64,000 nucleotides of DNA from Zunongwangia sp. HGR-M22. GTDB taxonomy: Bacteria > Bacteroidota > Bacteroidia > Flavobacteriales > Flavobacteriaceae. The DNA lies in NCBI RefSeq assembly GCF_027594425.1, contig NZ_CP115159.1:1725001-1789000 (forward strand), given 5' to 3'. The number at the start of each line of letters is the position of its first letter. Within the stretch, counting starts at the first letter, position 1. Made by a program: the position numbers and the translations under genes. Below, in pieces: positions 26,816 to 34,403 of the stretch. The notes beneath the pieces are model-generated. The model was not told where the DNA came from. It was given only the letters and a program-made list of their open reading frames with translations, and did not search any database.

Positions 26816-27691
26816 CTATTTCACGGCGATTTTTAAGCTTTTTGAAGCAATATTTACCTCTATATTCTGCGTATTTTCGATAAATTCTCCATCAATTTGG
26901 AAGGCTATAGGTTTTTTGCATTTAATTTTTGCCTGGTTTGTAGAAATGATCTCTGCAAAATCAGTGTTAAATTTCACATCTTCCCGAAGTGTTCCTAAAA
27001 TTTCAGCAATATCAAGATTTTTGAAAATTAAAATTTCAAATTTCCCGTCATCATGCATGCCTTCAGGATTAATCTTAGCGCCGGTACCATATTTTTTGCA
27101 ATTAGCTATGGCTAGCATTATTCCTTTATGATGGAAGGTATTCCCATCAATTTCAACTTCATATTCATAAGGATATTTACTTTTTATTAGCGTAGGAATA
27201 GTTTGCATTAAATACCCAAATTTGCCACGAATAGCCGCTGTTTCGTAATTCTCAATTAATTCGGCATTAAGGCCAATATCGCTTAGGTGTAAACAAAGTT
27301 GATTGTTAATTTGCAGTACATCTAAATTTGTAAAGTTATCTCCTAAAGCAATCTTTATTTGTTCTTTTCTATCTTTTGGGATGTCTAGATTTAGTGCAAG
27401 TCCATTTGCAGATCCCGCAGGGAAAATAGCTATAGGTAATTCTTGATGTAATAAAGCTTCAGCAACCATATTAATTGTGCCGTCACCACCAACTACGAGC
27501 ATTCGTTCTGGTTCGACTTTCTTTATTTCTTGTTGGATTTTTTCAATATCATTTTCTCCTTCAGTTTTAAAAAGATGAAATTTCCAATTCTTATTTTGCA
27601 CTTCTTTTTGAACATCGGCGATAAGATCGTCTTTTTCTTCGCCGCCCGAAATCGGATTTACAACCATTAAAATATTCCTAAAGTCTCCCAT
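26816..27691 (-). CDS. Diacylglycerol/sphingosine-type lipid kinase
   Basis: Cytoplasmic or membrane-associated kinase of 291 residues when started at the ATG at 27689-27691 (a TTG seven codons upstream is possible). The DAGK catalytic domain is clear: MVVNPISGG near residue 10, the nucleotide-binding VVGGDGTINMVAEALL, and FPAGSANGLALNLDIP. The C-terminal half has the YegS/LCB5-like beta-sandwich. It phosphorylates a lipid alcohol, with diacylglycerol and sphingoid bases being the family's usual substrates. It faces a DUF2183 phosphatase-like gene on the other strand, which suggests opposing lipid phosphorylation and dephosphorylation. Confidence 0.92.
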   Translation of the reverse strand: MGDFRNILMVVNPISGGEEKDDLIADVQKEVQNKNWKFHLFKTEGENDIEKIQQEIKKVEPERMLVVGGDGTINMVAEALLHQELPIAIFPAGSANGLALNLDIPKDRKEQIKIALGDNFTNLDVLQINNQLCLHLSDIGLNAELIENYETAAIRGKFGYLMQTIPTLIKSKYPYEYEVEIDGNTFHHKGIMLAIANCKKYGTGAKINPEGMHDDGKFEILIFKNLDIAEILGTLREDVKFNTDFAEIISTNQAKIKCKKPIAFQIDGEFIENTQNIEVNIASKSLKIAVK

Positions 27692-27760
27692 TTTCTGTAT
27701 AGTTATATCCAAAATTAACTAATTTGGAGCAGGCCTACTCTTTATAAAAAATTAAATATT

Positions 27761-28729
27761 TTGAAACTTGACTTAAAACTTTACCGCGGATACGCTAACG
27801 ACAAAGAATTGGTGGTTTTTGGTCACCTTTTTAAAAGCTGGGCTCCCGATAAATATCGCTTAGACAGAAAAGGAATAAAACATACCTCTGCCATTATTCA
27901 TAAATTTAGAATAAAGCCCTTATCTAATTACGAACTTCATCTGTGTTTTAAAGGAAAAGAATGGAAAACCAAAACTATGGAGGATGGTTATTTTAGATTC
28001 ACAGTTCCTTACGAAGAAAATTTGCAAAGTGGTTGGCACGAGTACGAAGTGATTGCAAAAATGGAGGATCATTTTGGTATTATCGAAAAAGGTGAATTAT
28101 TAAAGCCTTACGAGAGTAAATTGGGAATCATATCAGATATCGATGATACTTTTTTAATTTCTCATAGCAATAGCTTCTTTAAAAAGCTTTATGTGATGTT
28201 ATCTAAAAATGTAAACCGAAGAAAGATTTTTGAAGATGTGGTAGATCATTATAAATCTTTAAGTAAAGCAGGGCAGGACAGTGAAGAGGCGTCTAATTCT
28301 TTTTTTTATGTTTCTAGTAGCGAGTGGAATTTATATGATTTTATTGCTGAATTTGCCGACATGCACGAACTACCAAAAGCGGTTATTAAGTTGAAGAAAA
28401 TAAAAACGGGAATTTCAGATTTTGTTAAAACAGGTAGGGGAAGTCACGATCATAAATTTCAGAAAGTAAAGGATATTATCTCTTTCTATCCAAATTTAGA
28501 ATATGTTTTATTAGGAGACGATTCGCAGCAGGATGTTCATATTTACGAACGAATCTGTAAAACATATCCCACAAATGTGCGATCTATTTACATAAGACAA
28601 ACCGAAAAAAAGAAGAATAAAGAAGTTACGGCTACATTAAAAAATATCGAAAGTCTGGATGTCGCAACCTGTTACTTTAAAGATAGTAATACGGCAATTG
28701 CACACTCAGAAAAAATTAATATTATCTAA
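27761..28729 (+). CDS. DUF2183 (App1-like) phosphatidate phosphatase family protein
   Basis: Protein of 322 residues starting at TTG (27761); no in-frame ATG is available nearby and the sequence MKLDLKLYRGYANDKELVVFGH begins as in relatives. The catalytic HAD-like motif is SDIDDTFLISHS near residues 127-138. A second acidic motif is LLGDDSQQDVHIYERI. Yeast App1 and relatives remove phosphate from phosphatidate. There is no signal peptide. The divergent lipid kinase starts only 69 bases away, so the two probably share a regulatory region and act on related lipids. Confidence 0.85.
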   Translation: MKLDLKLYRGYANDKELVVFGHLFKSWAPDKYRLDRKGIKHTSAIIHKFRIKPLSNYELHLCFKGKEWKTKTMEDGYFRFTVPYEENLQSGWHEYEVIAKMEDHFGIIEKGELLKPYESKLGIISDIDDTFLISHSNSFFKKLYVMLSKNVNRRKIFEDVVDHYKSLSKAGQDSEEASNSFFYVSSSEWNLYDFIAEFADMHELPKAVIKLKKIKTGISDFVKTGRGSHDHKFQKVKDIISFYPNLEYVLLGDDSQQDVHIYERICKTYPTNVRSIYIRQTEKKKNKEVTATLKNIESLDVATCYFKDSNTAIAHSEKINII

Positions 28730-28803
28730 GCTTAAATTGCCGAATTTGAAACTTACTTTTTATAAGCGGAATACTATCTTCGCATTCCGCTAAATTTTCT
28801 AAT

Positions 28804-30930
28804 GTGAGTTTACAACAGTTTATTATAAAAAAGCTCGGCCTGCCGGCTAAGAGCATTCAAAATACAGTACAATTACTTCAGGAAGATGCTACCGTGCCTT
28901 TTATTGCTCGCTACCGCAAGGAACAAACAGGCAATTTGGATGAAACCCAAATTCAGCAAATTTCAGAAGAACTTTTATATTTTCAGAATTTAGAGAAACG
29001 CAAACAATCTATTTTAGAAACAATTGAATGGCAGGGATCACTTACAGATCCACTGAAATCAAAAATAGAAAATGCTGAAAATCTTACAATTTTAGAAGAT
29101 TTATACCTTCCGTTTAAGAAAAAGCGAAAAACCAAAGCCGATACTGCCAGGGAGAATGGTTTGGAGCCATTGGCTAAAATGATTATGGCGCAAAATTCGC
29201 CAGATATTTTTTCAGCAGCCTCCAAATTCGTTAAAAATAAAGTGAATTCTGAAGCGGAAGCGCTAGAAGGAGCGAAACATATTATTGCTGAATGGATTAA
29301 TGAAAATCAATTTGTAAGAAAGCGAATTAGACAATTATATTCCAGAAAGGCCGAAATATCTTCGAAGGTAGTGAAGGCAAAATCTGGGGAGGATGATGCG
29401 CAAAAATTTCAGCAGTATTTTGATTGGAGTGAATCTCTTAAAAGAATTCCGTCGCATCGATTTTTAGCCATTTTTCGTGGTGATAAAGAAGGAATTTTAA
29501 AACTAAAAATTGAGGTCGAAAAATTGGAAGCTTTGCGGATAATTACTGAATCGCTTATTAAAAATAGAAATTCTGAATCTGCCGATCTAATTGAAGAAGC
29601 CGCGACAGATGCATTTTCCAGACTCCTAAAACCTTCTTTCTTCACTGAATTTTTAAATGAAACAAAGTTAAAAGCAGATGAAGAAGCTATAAAAGTCTTT
29701 TCGTTAAATTTAGAGCAGTTGCTTTTAGCACCACCGCTTGGAGAAAAACGAATTTTGGCGATCGATCCCGGATTTAAATCGGGTTGTAAAGTTGTTTGCC
29801 TAGATGAAAACGGCAAGCTAGAACATAATGAGAATATTTATCCACATCCTCCACAAAGAGAGCAAAATGTGGCTGCGAAGAAAATTGAATCACTAGTTAA
29901 AAAGTATAAAATTGAAGCAATTTCTATTGGTAATGGTACGGCGAGCCGAGAAACCGAAAAGTTTGTAAAATCTCTTTCGTTTGATCGTGAAGTTGCGATT
30001 TATGTAGTAAACGAAGCTGGAGCTTCGGTATATTCGGCTTCAAAAGTGGCTCGAGATGAATTCCCTAATTATGACATCACGGTTCGAGGAGCGGTTTCTA
30101 TTGGAAGAAGACTTAGTGATCCTCTAGCAGAATTGGTTAAAATAGATCCAAAATCTATTGGTGTAGGGCAGTACCAACACGAAGTAGATCAAAATTTACT
30201 GAAGCAACGTTTGGATACCGCCGTAATGAGTACGGTAAACAAAATAGGCATAAATTTAAACACGGCGAGTAAAGAACTGCTTTCTTATGTAAGTGGATTA
30301 GGACCATCGCTTGCTGATAATATTATAAAAACAAGATTCGAAAATGGCGCTTTTGCGTCTAGAAAAGATTTAATGAAAGTACCAAGACTAGGCGCCAAGG
30401 CTTTTGAGCAATCAGCCGGCTTTCTTAGAATCAAAAATCCTAAAAATCCATTAGATAATTCTGCTGTACACCCAGAAAGTTATTTCATTGTAAATAAAAT
30501 GGCAAAAGATCTTTCTGTAGAAATTTCAACATTAATAGGGAACAAAAAGAAACTTCAGGAAATCAAGTTAGAGCAGTATATTACGGATAATATTGGATTA
30601 CCAACTCTAAAAGATATTCTTGCTGAATTGGAGAAGCCGGGCGTAGATCCACGAGAAAAAATTAGTGCATTTTCTTTTGACGAAAATATCCGGGAAATCA
30701 CCGATTTAAAACCCGGAATGAAATTAGCGGGACTGGTAAATAATATAACCAATTTTGGTTGTTTTGTAGATATTGGACTGAAGCAAAGCGGACTTGTGCA
30801 CATCTCGAAATTATCAAATACTTATGTGAGTGATGTTACGCAGATTGTTCGCTTAAATCAAGAAGTTGAAGTTACTGTTTTAGAAGTGGATGTAGAGCGA
30901 AAAAGAATTCAGCTTTCTATGATAGATTAA
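28804..30930 (+). CDS. tex: Tex family RNA-binding protein with S1 domain
   Basis: Protein of 708 residues read from GTG at 28804. It has the full Tex layout: N-terminal helical Tex_N (FIARYRKEQTGNLDE), a YqgF-like RNase-H-fold domain (ILAIDPGFKSGCKVV near 318-332, ISIGNGTASRET), helix-hairpin-helix motifs (LNTASKELLSYVSGLGPSLA, FASRKDLMKVPRLGAKAFEQSAGFLRI), and an S1 RNA-binding domain at about 632-705 (GMKLAGLVNNITNFGCFVDIG). Tex proteins bind nucleic acid and influence transcription elongation; the exact activity is not settled. The gene is followed at once by a clear terminator. Confidence 0.95.
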   Translation: MSLQQFIIKKLGLPAKSIQNTVQLLQEDATVPFIARYRKEQTGNLDETQIQQISEELLYFQNLEKRKQSILETIEWQGSLTDPLKSKIENAENLTILEDLYLPFKKKRKTKADTARENGLEPLAKMIMAQNSPDIFSAASKFVKNKVNSEAEALEGAKHIIAEWINENQFVRKRIRQLYSRKAEISSKVVKAKSGEDDAQKFQQYFDWSESLKRIPSHRFLAIFRGDKEGILKLKIEVEKLEALRIITESLIKNRNSESADLIEEAATDAFSRLLKPSFFTEFLNETKLKADEEAIKVFSLNLEQLLLAPPLGEKRILAIDPGFKSGCKVVCLDENGKLEHNENIYPHPPQREQNVAAKKIESLVKKYKIEAISIGNGTASRETEKFVKSLSFDREVAIYVVNEAGASVYSASKVARDEFPNYDITVRGAVSIGRRLSDPLAELVKIDPKSIGVGQYQHEVDQNLLKQRLDTAVMSTVNKIGINLNTASKELLSYVSGLGPSLADNIIKTRFENGAFASRKDLMKVPRLGAKAFEQSAGFLRIKNPKNPLDNSAVHPESYFIVNKMAKDLSVEISTLIGNKKKLQEIKLEQYITDNIGLPTLKDILAELEKPGVDPREKISAFSFDENIREITDLKPGMKLAGLVNNITNFGCFVDIGLKQSGLVHISKLSNTYVSDVTQIVRLNQEVEVTVLEVDVERKRIQLSMID

Positions 30931-30933
30931 AAC

Positions 30934-30963
30934 AAAACTCCCGGTTTTTCCGGGAGTTTTTTA
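30934..30963. terminator. Bidirectional terminator after tex
   Basis: AAAACTCCCGG and CCGGGAGTTTT form an 11-bp perfect stem with a TTTTT loop and a following T tract. It ends the tex transcript and, on the opposite strand, the PRC-barrel-like gene that converges on it. Confidence 0.88.
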
Positions 30964-30975
30964 AAATGCTTAAGA

Positions 30976-31860
30976 TTATTGATCTCTTCTTTTAAATTCG
31001 CTACGATTATAAAAATCATCTTCAGCTCTTAATCTTTTTCTTTCTCTAGATTCTATTTCATCTTCAGAAAGAAAATGTTTCTCACGGTTCCAGTTGGTAT
31101 CGTCGTCATAAGTTTTTTCTGGCCGAATACCTTCTTTAGGAGTTGGAGTATCGTGAATAGATTTTGTTTCTTTTGAATAGTTATTTTCTGGAGAAGTTGC
31201 TCTTAATTGGGCTCTTTCTCTTTCCATTCTTTCTTCCCGGCTTTCTGCTCTTTCGCGATCATGAAGCGTCTCAGATTTATAATGAAGATTTGCTTTTTCT
31301 TCAGCAATTCGCTTTTCTGTACTGCTGGGTTTATGAGCAGTTTTTCTTGCGCTATATTCATCTATTACATATTCATCATCAGTCAATTTTGCTTTTTTAC
31401 CTTGTATCTCATTAGGCGTATAATTTCTATTATATGATGAAATTATATTTTTTTCGTAATCTCTAGAGATAGGATCGCCTGTGCGATATCTTTTGGTTTC
31501 AGAAAAAATCTTATGATCTAAAGAATCGGTATGAATAAATTTTTCATCTACGTTAATATCAATTAATCCAATTGGAATGATGATATGGTTTTCACCTTCT
31601 TTATTAATAAATTCTTTAAATCCTGAATTGTTATCTGGTGAGTATGGATCGTGGTTTTTATCGATAATAGATTGATTAACTTCTACATCTACATACACAA
31701 CCCTATCCAATTCTTTATTCACGATAAGATTGTCTACTTTACCTATGCTCATGTAATCACGATCCTTAACTTCCCAATTTCGGATGTCTGGATCTTTGCT
31801 TGATATTTTATAATTTCCAAGCTCGTTTAGATAATATAAATGCTTCTCTTTTGTTTTCAT
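30976..31860 (-). CDS. PRC-barrel-like stress protein with charged C-terminal tail
   Basis: Protein of 294 residues from the ATG at 31858-31860 (a TTG three codons upstream is less likely). The N-terminal ~130 residues look like PRC-barrel beta sequence: WEVKDRDYMSIGKVDNLIVNKELDRVVYVDVEV and IIIPIGLIDINVD. After about residue 165 it becomes low-complexity and very rich in Arg, Glu and Lys (EERMERERAQLRA, SEDEIESRERKRLRAEDDF), likely disordered or coiled coil. No membrane segment is seen. The next gene upstream is a tiny membrane protein 33 bases away on the same strand. I infer a stress or envelope-associated protein; no catalytic function is supported. Confidence 0.75.
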   Translation of the reverse strand: MKTKEKHLYYLNELGNYKISSKDPDIRNWEVKDRDYMSIGKVDNLIVNKELDRVVYVDVEVNQSIIDKNHDPYSPDNNSGFKEFINKEGENHIIIPIGLIDINVDEKFIHTDSLDHKIFSETKRYRTGDPISRDYEKNIISSYNRNYTPNEIQGKKAKLTDDEYVIDEYSARKTAHKPSSTEKRIAEEKANLHYKSETLHDRERAESREERMERERAQLRATSPENNYSKETKSIHDTPTPKEGIRPEKTYDDDTNWNREKHFLSEDEIESRERKRLRAEDDFYNRSEFKRRDQ

Positions 31861-31893
31861 AACATACAAGTTTAGGATAATTAAGTAATAGAA

Positions 31894-32091
31894 TTAAACT
31901 TTAAAAATTAAGCTATCTGAGGCTTTTCTTGAAGTGTGGATTTGTCCAATTTCTTCCATCTGGGTATTGTTTTCAACATCATCATCAGAAGTACTTCCGT
32001 AGAAATATAGAAATGCTAATACAGCTACAATGATGATAATGATAATCCAGGGCCAAATTTTTTTCTTCTTTTCAATTTTTATCTCTGCCAT
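31894..32091 (-). CDS. Small single-pass membrane protein
   Basis: Protein of 65 residues: a Lys-rich N-terminus (MAEIKIEKKKKI), one strong hydrophobic segment at about 13-30 (WPWIIIIIIVAVLAFLYFYG) and an acidic/polar tail. The positive-inside pattern puts the N-terminus in the cytoplasm. It precedes the PRC-barrel-like gene and probably shares its transcript. Similar lone-helix proteins are common near stress genes of Flavobacteria; there is no recognised family function. Confidence 0.75.
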   Translation of the reverse strand: MAEIKIEKKKKIWPWIIIIIIVAVLAFLYFYGSTSDDDVENNTQMEEIGQIHTSRKASDSLIFKV

Positions 32092-32407
32092 TGGTTTCGA
32101 TTTATTGGTTAATTAGAAACTAAGGTAGAGTTGAAAAGTGCCAATTATACTTAAGTAAAAAGTAAACTATTGTTAATTAACTAAATATGTGAATGTTAAG
32201 CTTATCCAATTTAGATTTTATCTTTTGATATAGATAATTTTCTAAATGCAAGGCGCGTAGTAGTGATGATTTGCGCTTTAAAAGGTATGTATTTCTTTAC
32301 TGCCAATAAAAGACAAAAAATGAGAAATACGCATTTAATTTTGAGAATTGAGCATAAAAAAAGGTTCTATAGATAGAACCTTTTGCTACTACTAATTATA
32401 GTAATTT
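32092..32407. other. Intergenic region with one terminator and no gene seen
   Basis: This 316-base gap holds the terminator of the M28 peptidase near its left... lower-coordinate end at 32359-32384 and presumably the promoter of the small membrane protein gene. An 8-bp inverted repeat GTATTTCT/AGAAATAC occurs at about 32288-32331. No open frame or RNA gene was recognised. Confidence 0.5.
32359..32384 (-). terminator. Terminator of the M28 peptidase gene
   Basis: AAAAGGTTCTAT and ATAGAACCTTTT are perfectly complementary with only AG between them, giving a stem of about 11 bp. The A tract on its left forms a T tract on the minus strand. Confidence 0.85.
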
Positions 32408-33760
32408 TTATCTAAATGTACCTGAAGGAAATACGATTACGCTTTCGTGTCCGTTTTCACTAACAGCAGAAACGCCGAAGAAAAAGTTATCGATTACTAC
32501 ACCATCTAAGGTGAAATTAGTTACATTTTTACTCACAAATCTAGAATGTTGCCACTGTGGAGCTGTAGTTTCTCTCCAATAAATTTTATACCCTGAAATA
32601 TTGCCTTCTACTGCTTCCCATCTCAGTTTAGTATCGGCCTCAACTATTCCTCCAATCTCTACTTTTGCTGGAGCAGGTGGAGCCCAAGCTAGGCTTGCAA
32701 GATTTATGGCATTAACGGCAGTAAGCTTTTTTGCGTAATCAAAATTAACACCTTCAATTACATCACCATATTCAATTCCATTTTCAGTTCTTATATCTTG
32801 ATGTTGGCGATTATAATTTTCATGGGCTTCCATAATTCGTACTCCGGCAAAACCAAGATCGTTAAAAGGTCGATGATGCCCTCCACGCCCAAACCTATCG
32901 AGTCTATAAATCATCATAGGATTCATTTCTGGCATATAGGTTTTGGTGGTTTTGTGGATATATCTTGCTAATTGTCTTGAAATTCCATCAACTTCGCCTC
33001 CGTAAAATCTGCGCATATTCCGTTCTTCCTTAGTTTCTGTAGGCGGAACGGGTTCAGAAAAAATTCTAAAATCACGATTACTAATCACGCCATCTACCCC
33101 TTCGATATTCCCTATCATATCATTATTTAAAATACCAATGATATCCCAGTTGTTCTTTTTAGCGTATTGGGCTAAACCTTTACCACCAAAAAGTCCCTGT
33201 TCTTCGCCACTAAGACCCACGTAAACAATGCTATTCTCGAATTCATACTGAGATAAAACACGTGCAGCTTCCATGGTACCGGCCATACCACTCGCGTTAT
33301 CATTAGCTCCAGGTGCATCAATTTTAAAATCCATCGTATTACTCGCACGAGAATCGATATCACCACTCATAATAATATAGCGATTAGGATATTTTTTTCC
33401 CTTCTGAATAGCAACAACATTTACAACCCAGGCATCTTTTGGGATTCTGCTGCCATCTTCTTTTTTAACGAAGTCTTTCTGATAGAAAACATCCATACAA
33501 TTACATTCTGAAGCGATATTATCGAATTCAGATTTTATCCATCGACGTGCAGCACCAATCCCACGTTTATCAGAAACGGTATCACTAAAAGTATTTCTGG
33601 TACCAAAATCCACTAATTTTCTTATATCAGCTTCTATACTATCTGCTGAAATTTTGTCGATAATATCATATATTTTAGGATCTTTATTTTGAGAATATAA
33701 AGATCCTAAAGAAAAAAAGATAATTAATAGGAGAGAAGTAACTGGTAATTGTTTCATCAT
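32408..33760 (-). CDS. M28-family peptidase with C-terminal fibronectin-III-like domain
   Basis: Exported metallopeptidase-like protein of 450 residues with signal peptide MMKQLPVTSLLLIIFFSLGSLYS. The M28 domain (about 100-355) shows APGANDNASG, the acid pair GLSGEEQGLFGG, NNDMIGN and the terminal GGHHRPFNDLGFAG, which provide the bridging Asp, general-base Glu, zinc Asp and last His. The position normally held by the first zinc His (GHxDS) reads MSGDIDSR, with Asp in place of His. A fibronectin-III-like domain (about 365-450) follows: KLRWEAVEGNISGYKIYWRET. A dipeptide- or amino-peptidase role in the periplasm or outside is likely, subject to that altered ligand. Confidence 0.9.
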   Translation of the reverse strand: MMKQLPVTSLLLIIFFSLGSLYSQNKDPKIYDIIDKISADSIEADIRKLVDFGTRNTFSDTVSDKRGIGAARRWIKSEFDNIASECNCMDVFYQKDFVKKEDGSRIPKDAWVVNVVAIQKGKKYPNRYIIMSGDIDSRASNTMDFKIDAPGANDNASGMAGTMEAARVLSQYEFENSIVYVGLSGEEQGLFGGKGLAQYAKKNNWDIIGILNNDMIGNIEGVDGVISNRDFRIFSEPVPPTETKEERNMRRFYGGEVDGISRQLARYIHKTTKTYMPEMNPMMIYRLDRFGRGGHHRPFNDLGFAGVRIMEAHENYNRQHQDIRTENGIEYGDVIEGVNFDYAKKLTAVNAINLASLAWAPPAPAKVEIGGIVEADTKLRWEAVEGNISGYKIYWRETTAPQWQHSRFVSKNVTNFTLDGVVIDNFFFGVSAVSENGHESVIVFPSGTFR

Positions 33761-33941
33761 AAGATTAAATTATTTTAAATCTGTAATTTAATCAAACTTT
33801 GCTTTTACAAACAAATGCATTTGCTGTTTTAACTGAATTAAAAAGCTAATAGTGAATACAAATGATGATAGACCATCACTAAAAGGAATAGCAAGCTATT
33901 TCAAAATTTTCTATATCCATCATTCATTTTAATACATAAAA

Positions 33942-33964
33942 AAGCCTCGAAAGTTTCGAGGCTT
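33942..33964 (-). terminator. Terminator of the YtxH-type gene
   Basis: AAGCCTCGAAA and TTTCGAGGCTT form an 11-bp stem with G between them (real loop about 5 nt). The A tract on the left supplies Us on the minus strand. It lies in the 227-base gap between the YtxH gene and the peptidase promoter. Confidence 0.85.
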
Positions 33965-33987
33965 AGTAAAAAATATTTATTTAAGAT

Positions 33988-34278
33988 TTAGCTTGCTTTC
34001 ATCTCGTGGATTTCAGCTTTTGCTTCATTTATCTTTTCTTCAGATTTAGAATTGGTAAGGTTAGCTTTTGTTCTAGCCTTAAGAGCATCGATTTTGTGAT
34101 TAACAGCATCTGAAAAGTCTGTTACTTTACCCTTGGCTCCTTTATAATAATTATCACTTGTTGTAGCAATTGATTTTCTTGTATCCTTACCCTTTTTAGG
34201 AGCAAATAATAAACCTGCTGCAATTCCTGCTGCAGCTCCAGATAATAATCCTATTAAAATTTTTCCTCCTGATCTCAT
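33988..34278 (-). CDS. YtxH domain-containing small stress protein
   Basis: Protein of 96 residues with the YtxH pattern: a Gly/Ala-rich hydrophobic N-terminus (ILIGLLSGAAAGIAAGLLFAPKKGKDTRKSI) followed by a charged helix of repeated Lys/Ala/Asp. Bacterial YtxH proteins are associated with general stress responses, and some with heat or salt stress. A single transmembrane or amphipathic helix is likely. It is monocistronic, just downstream of the trehalose synthase, in a neighbourhood of osmotic-stress genes. Confidence 0.85.
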   Translation of the reverse strand: MRSGGKILIGLLSGAAAGIAAGLLFAPKKGKDTRKSIATTSDNYYKGAKGKVTDFSDAVNHKIDALKARTKANLTNSKSEEKINEAKAEIHEMKAS

Positions 34279-34403
34279 AGTTTCGTTTTTATTGGTTCGT
34301 AATTAATTGAGATGTAAAATTACTTATAAACAGACTGATAGCCTCACTTAACGAGTTAATCTTGATATAAACTTTCTCATTATTTCTCAATAATTTTAAC
34401 AAA

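Noticed and set aside
29409-29816. Minus-strand open frame of 135 codons
   Set aside because: It is antisense to the well-supported tex gene and has a composition typical of a shadow frame.
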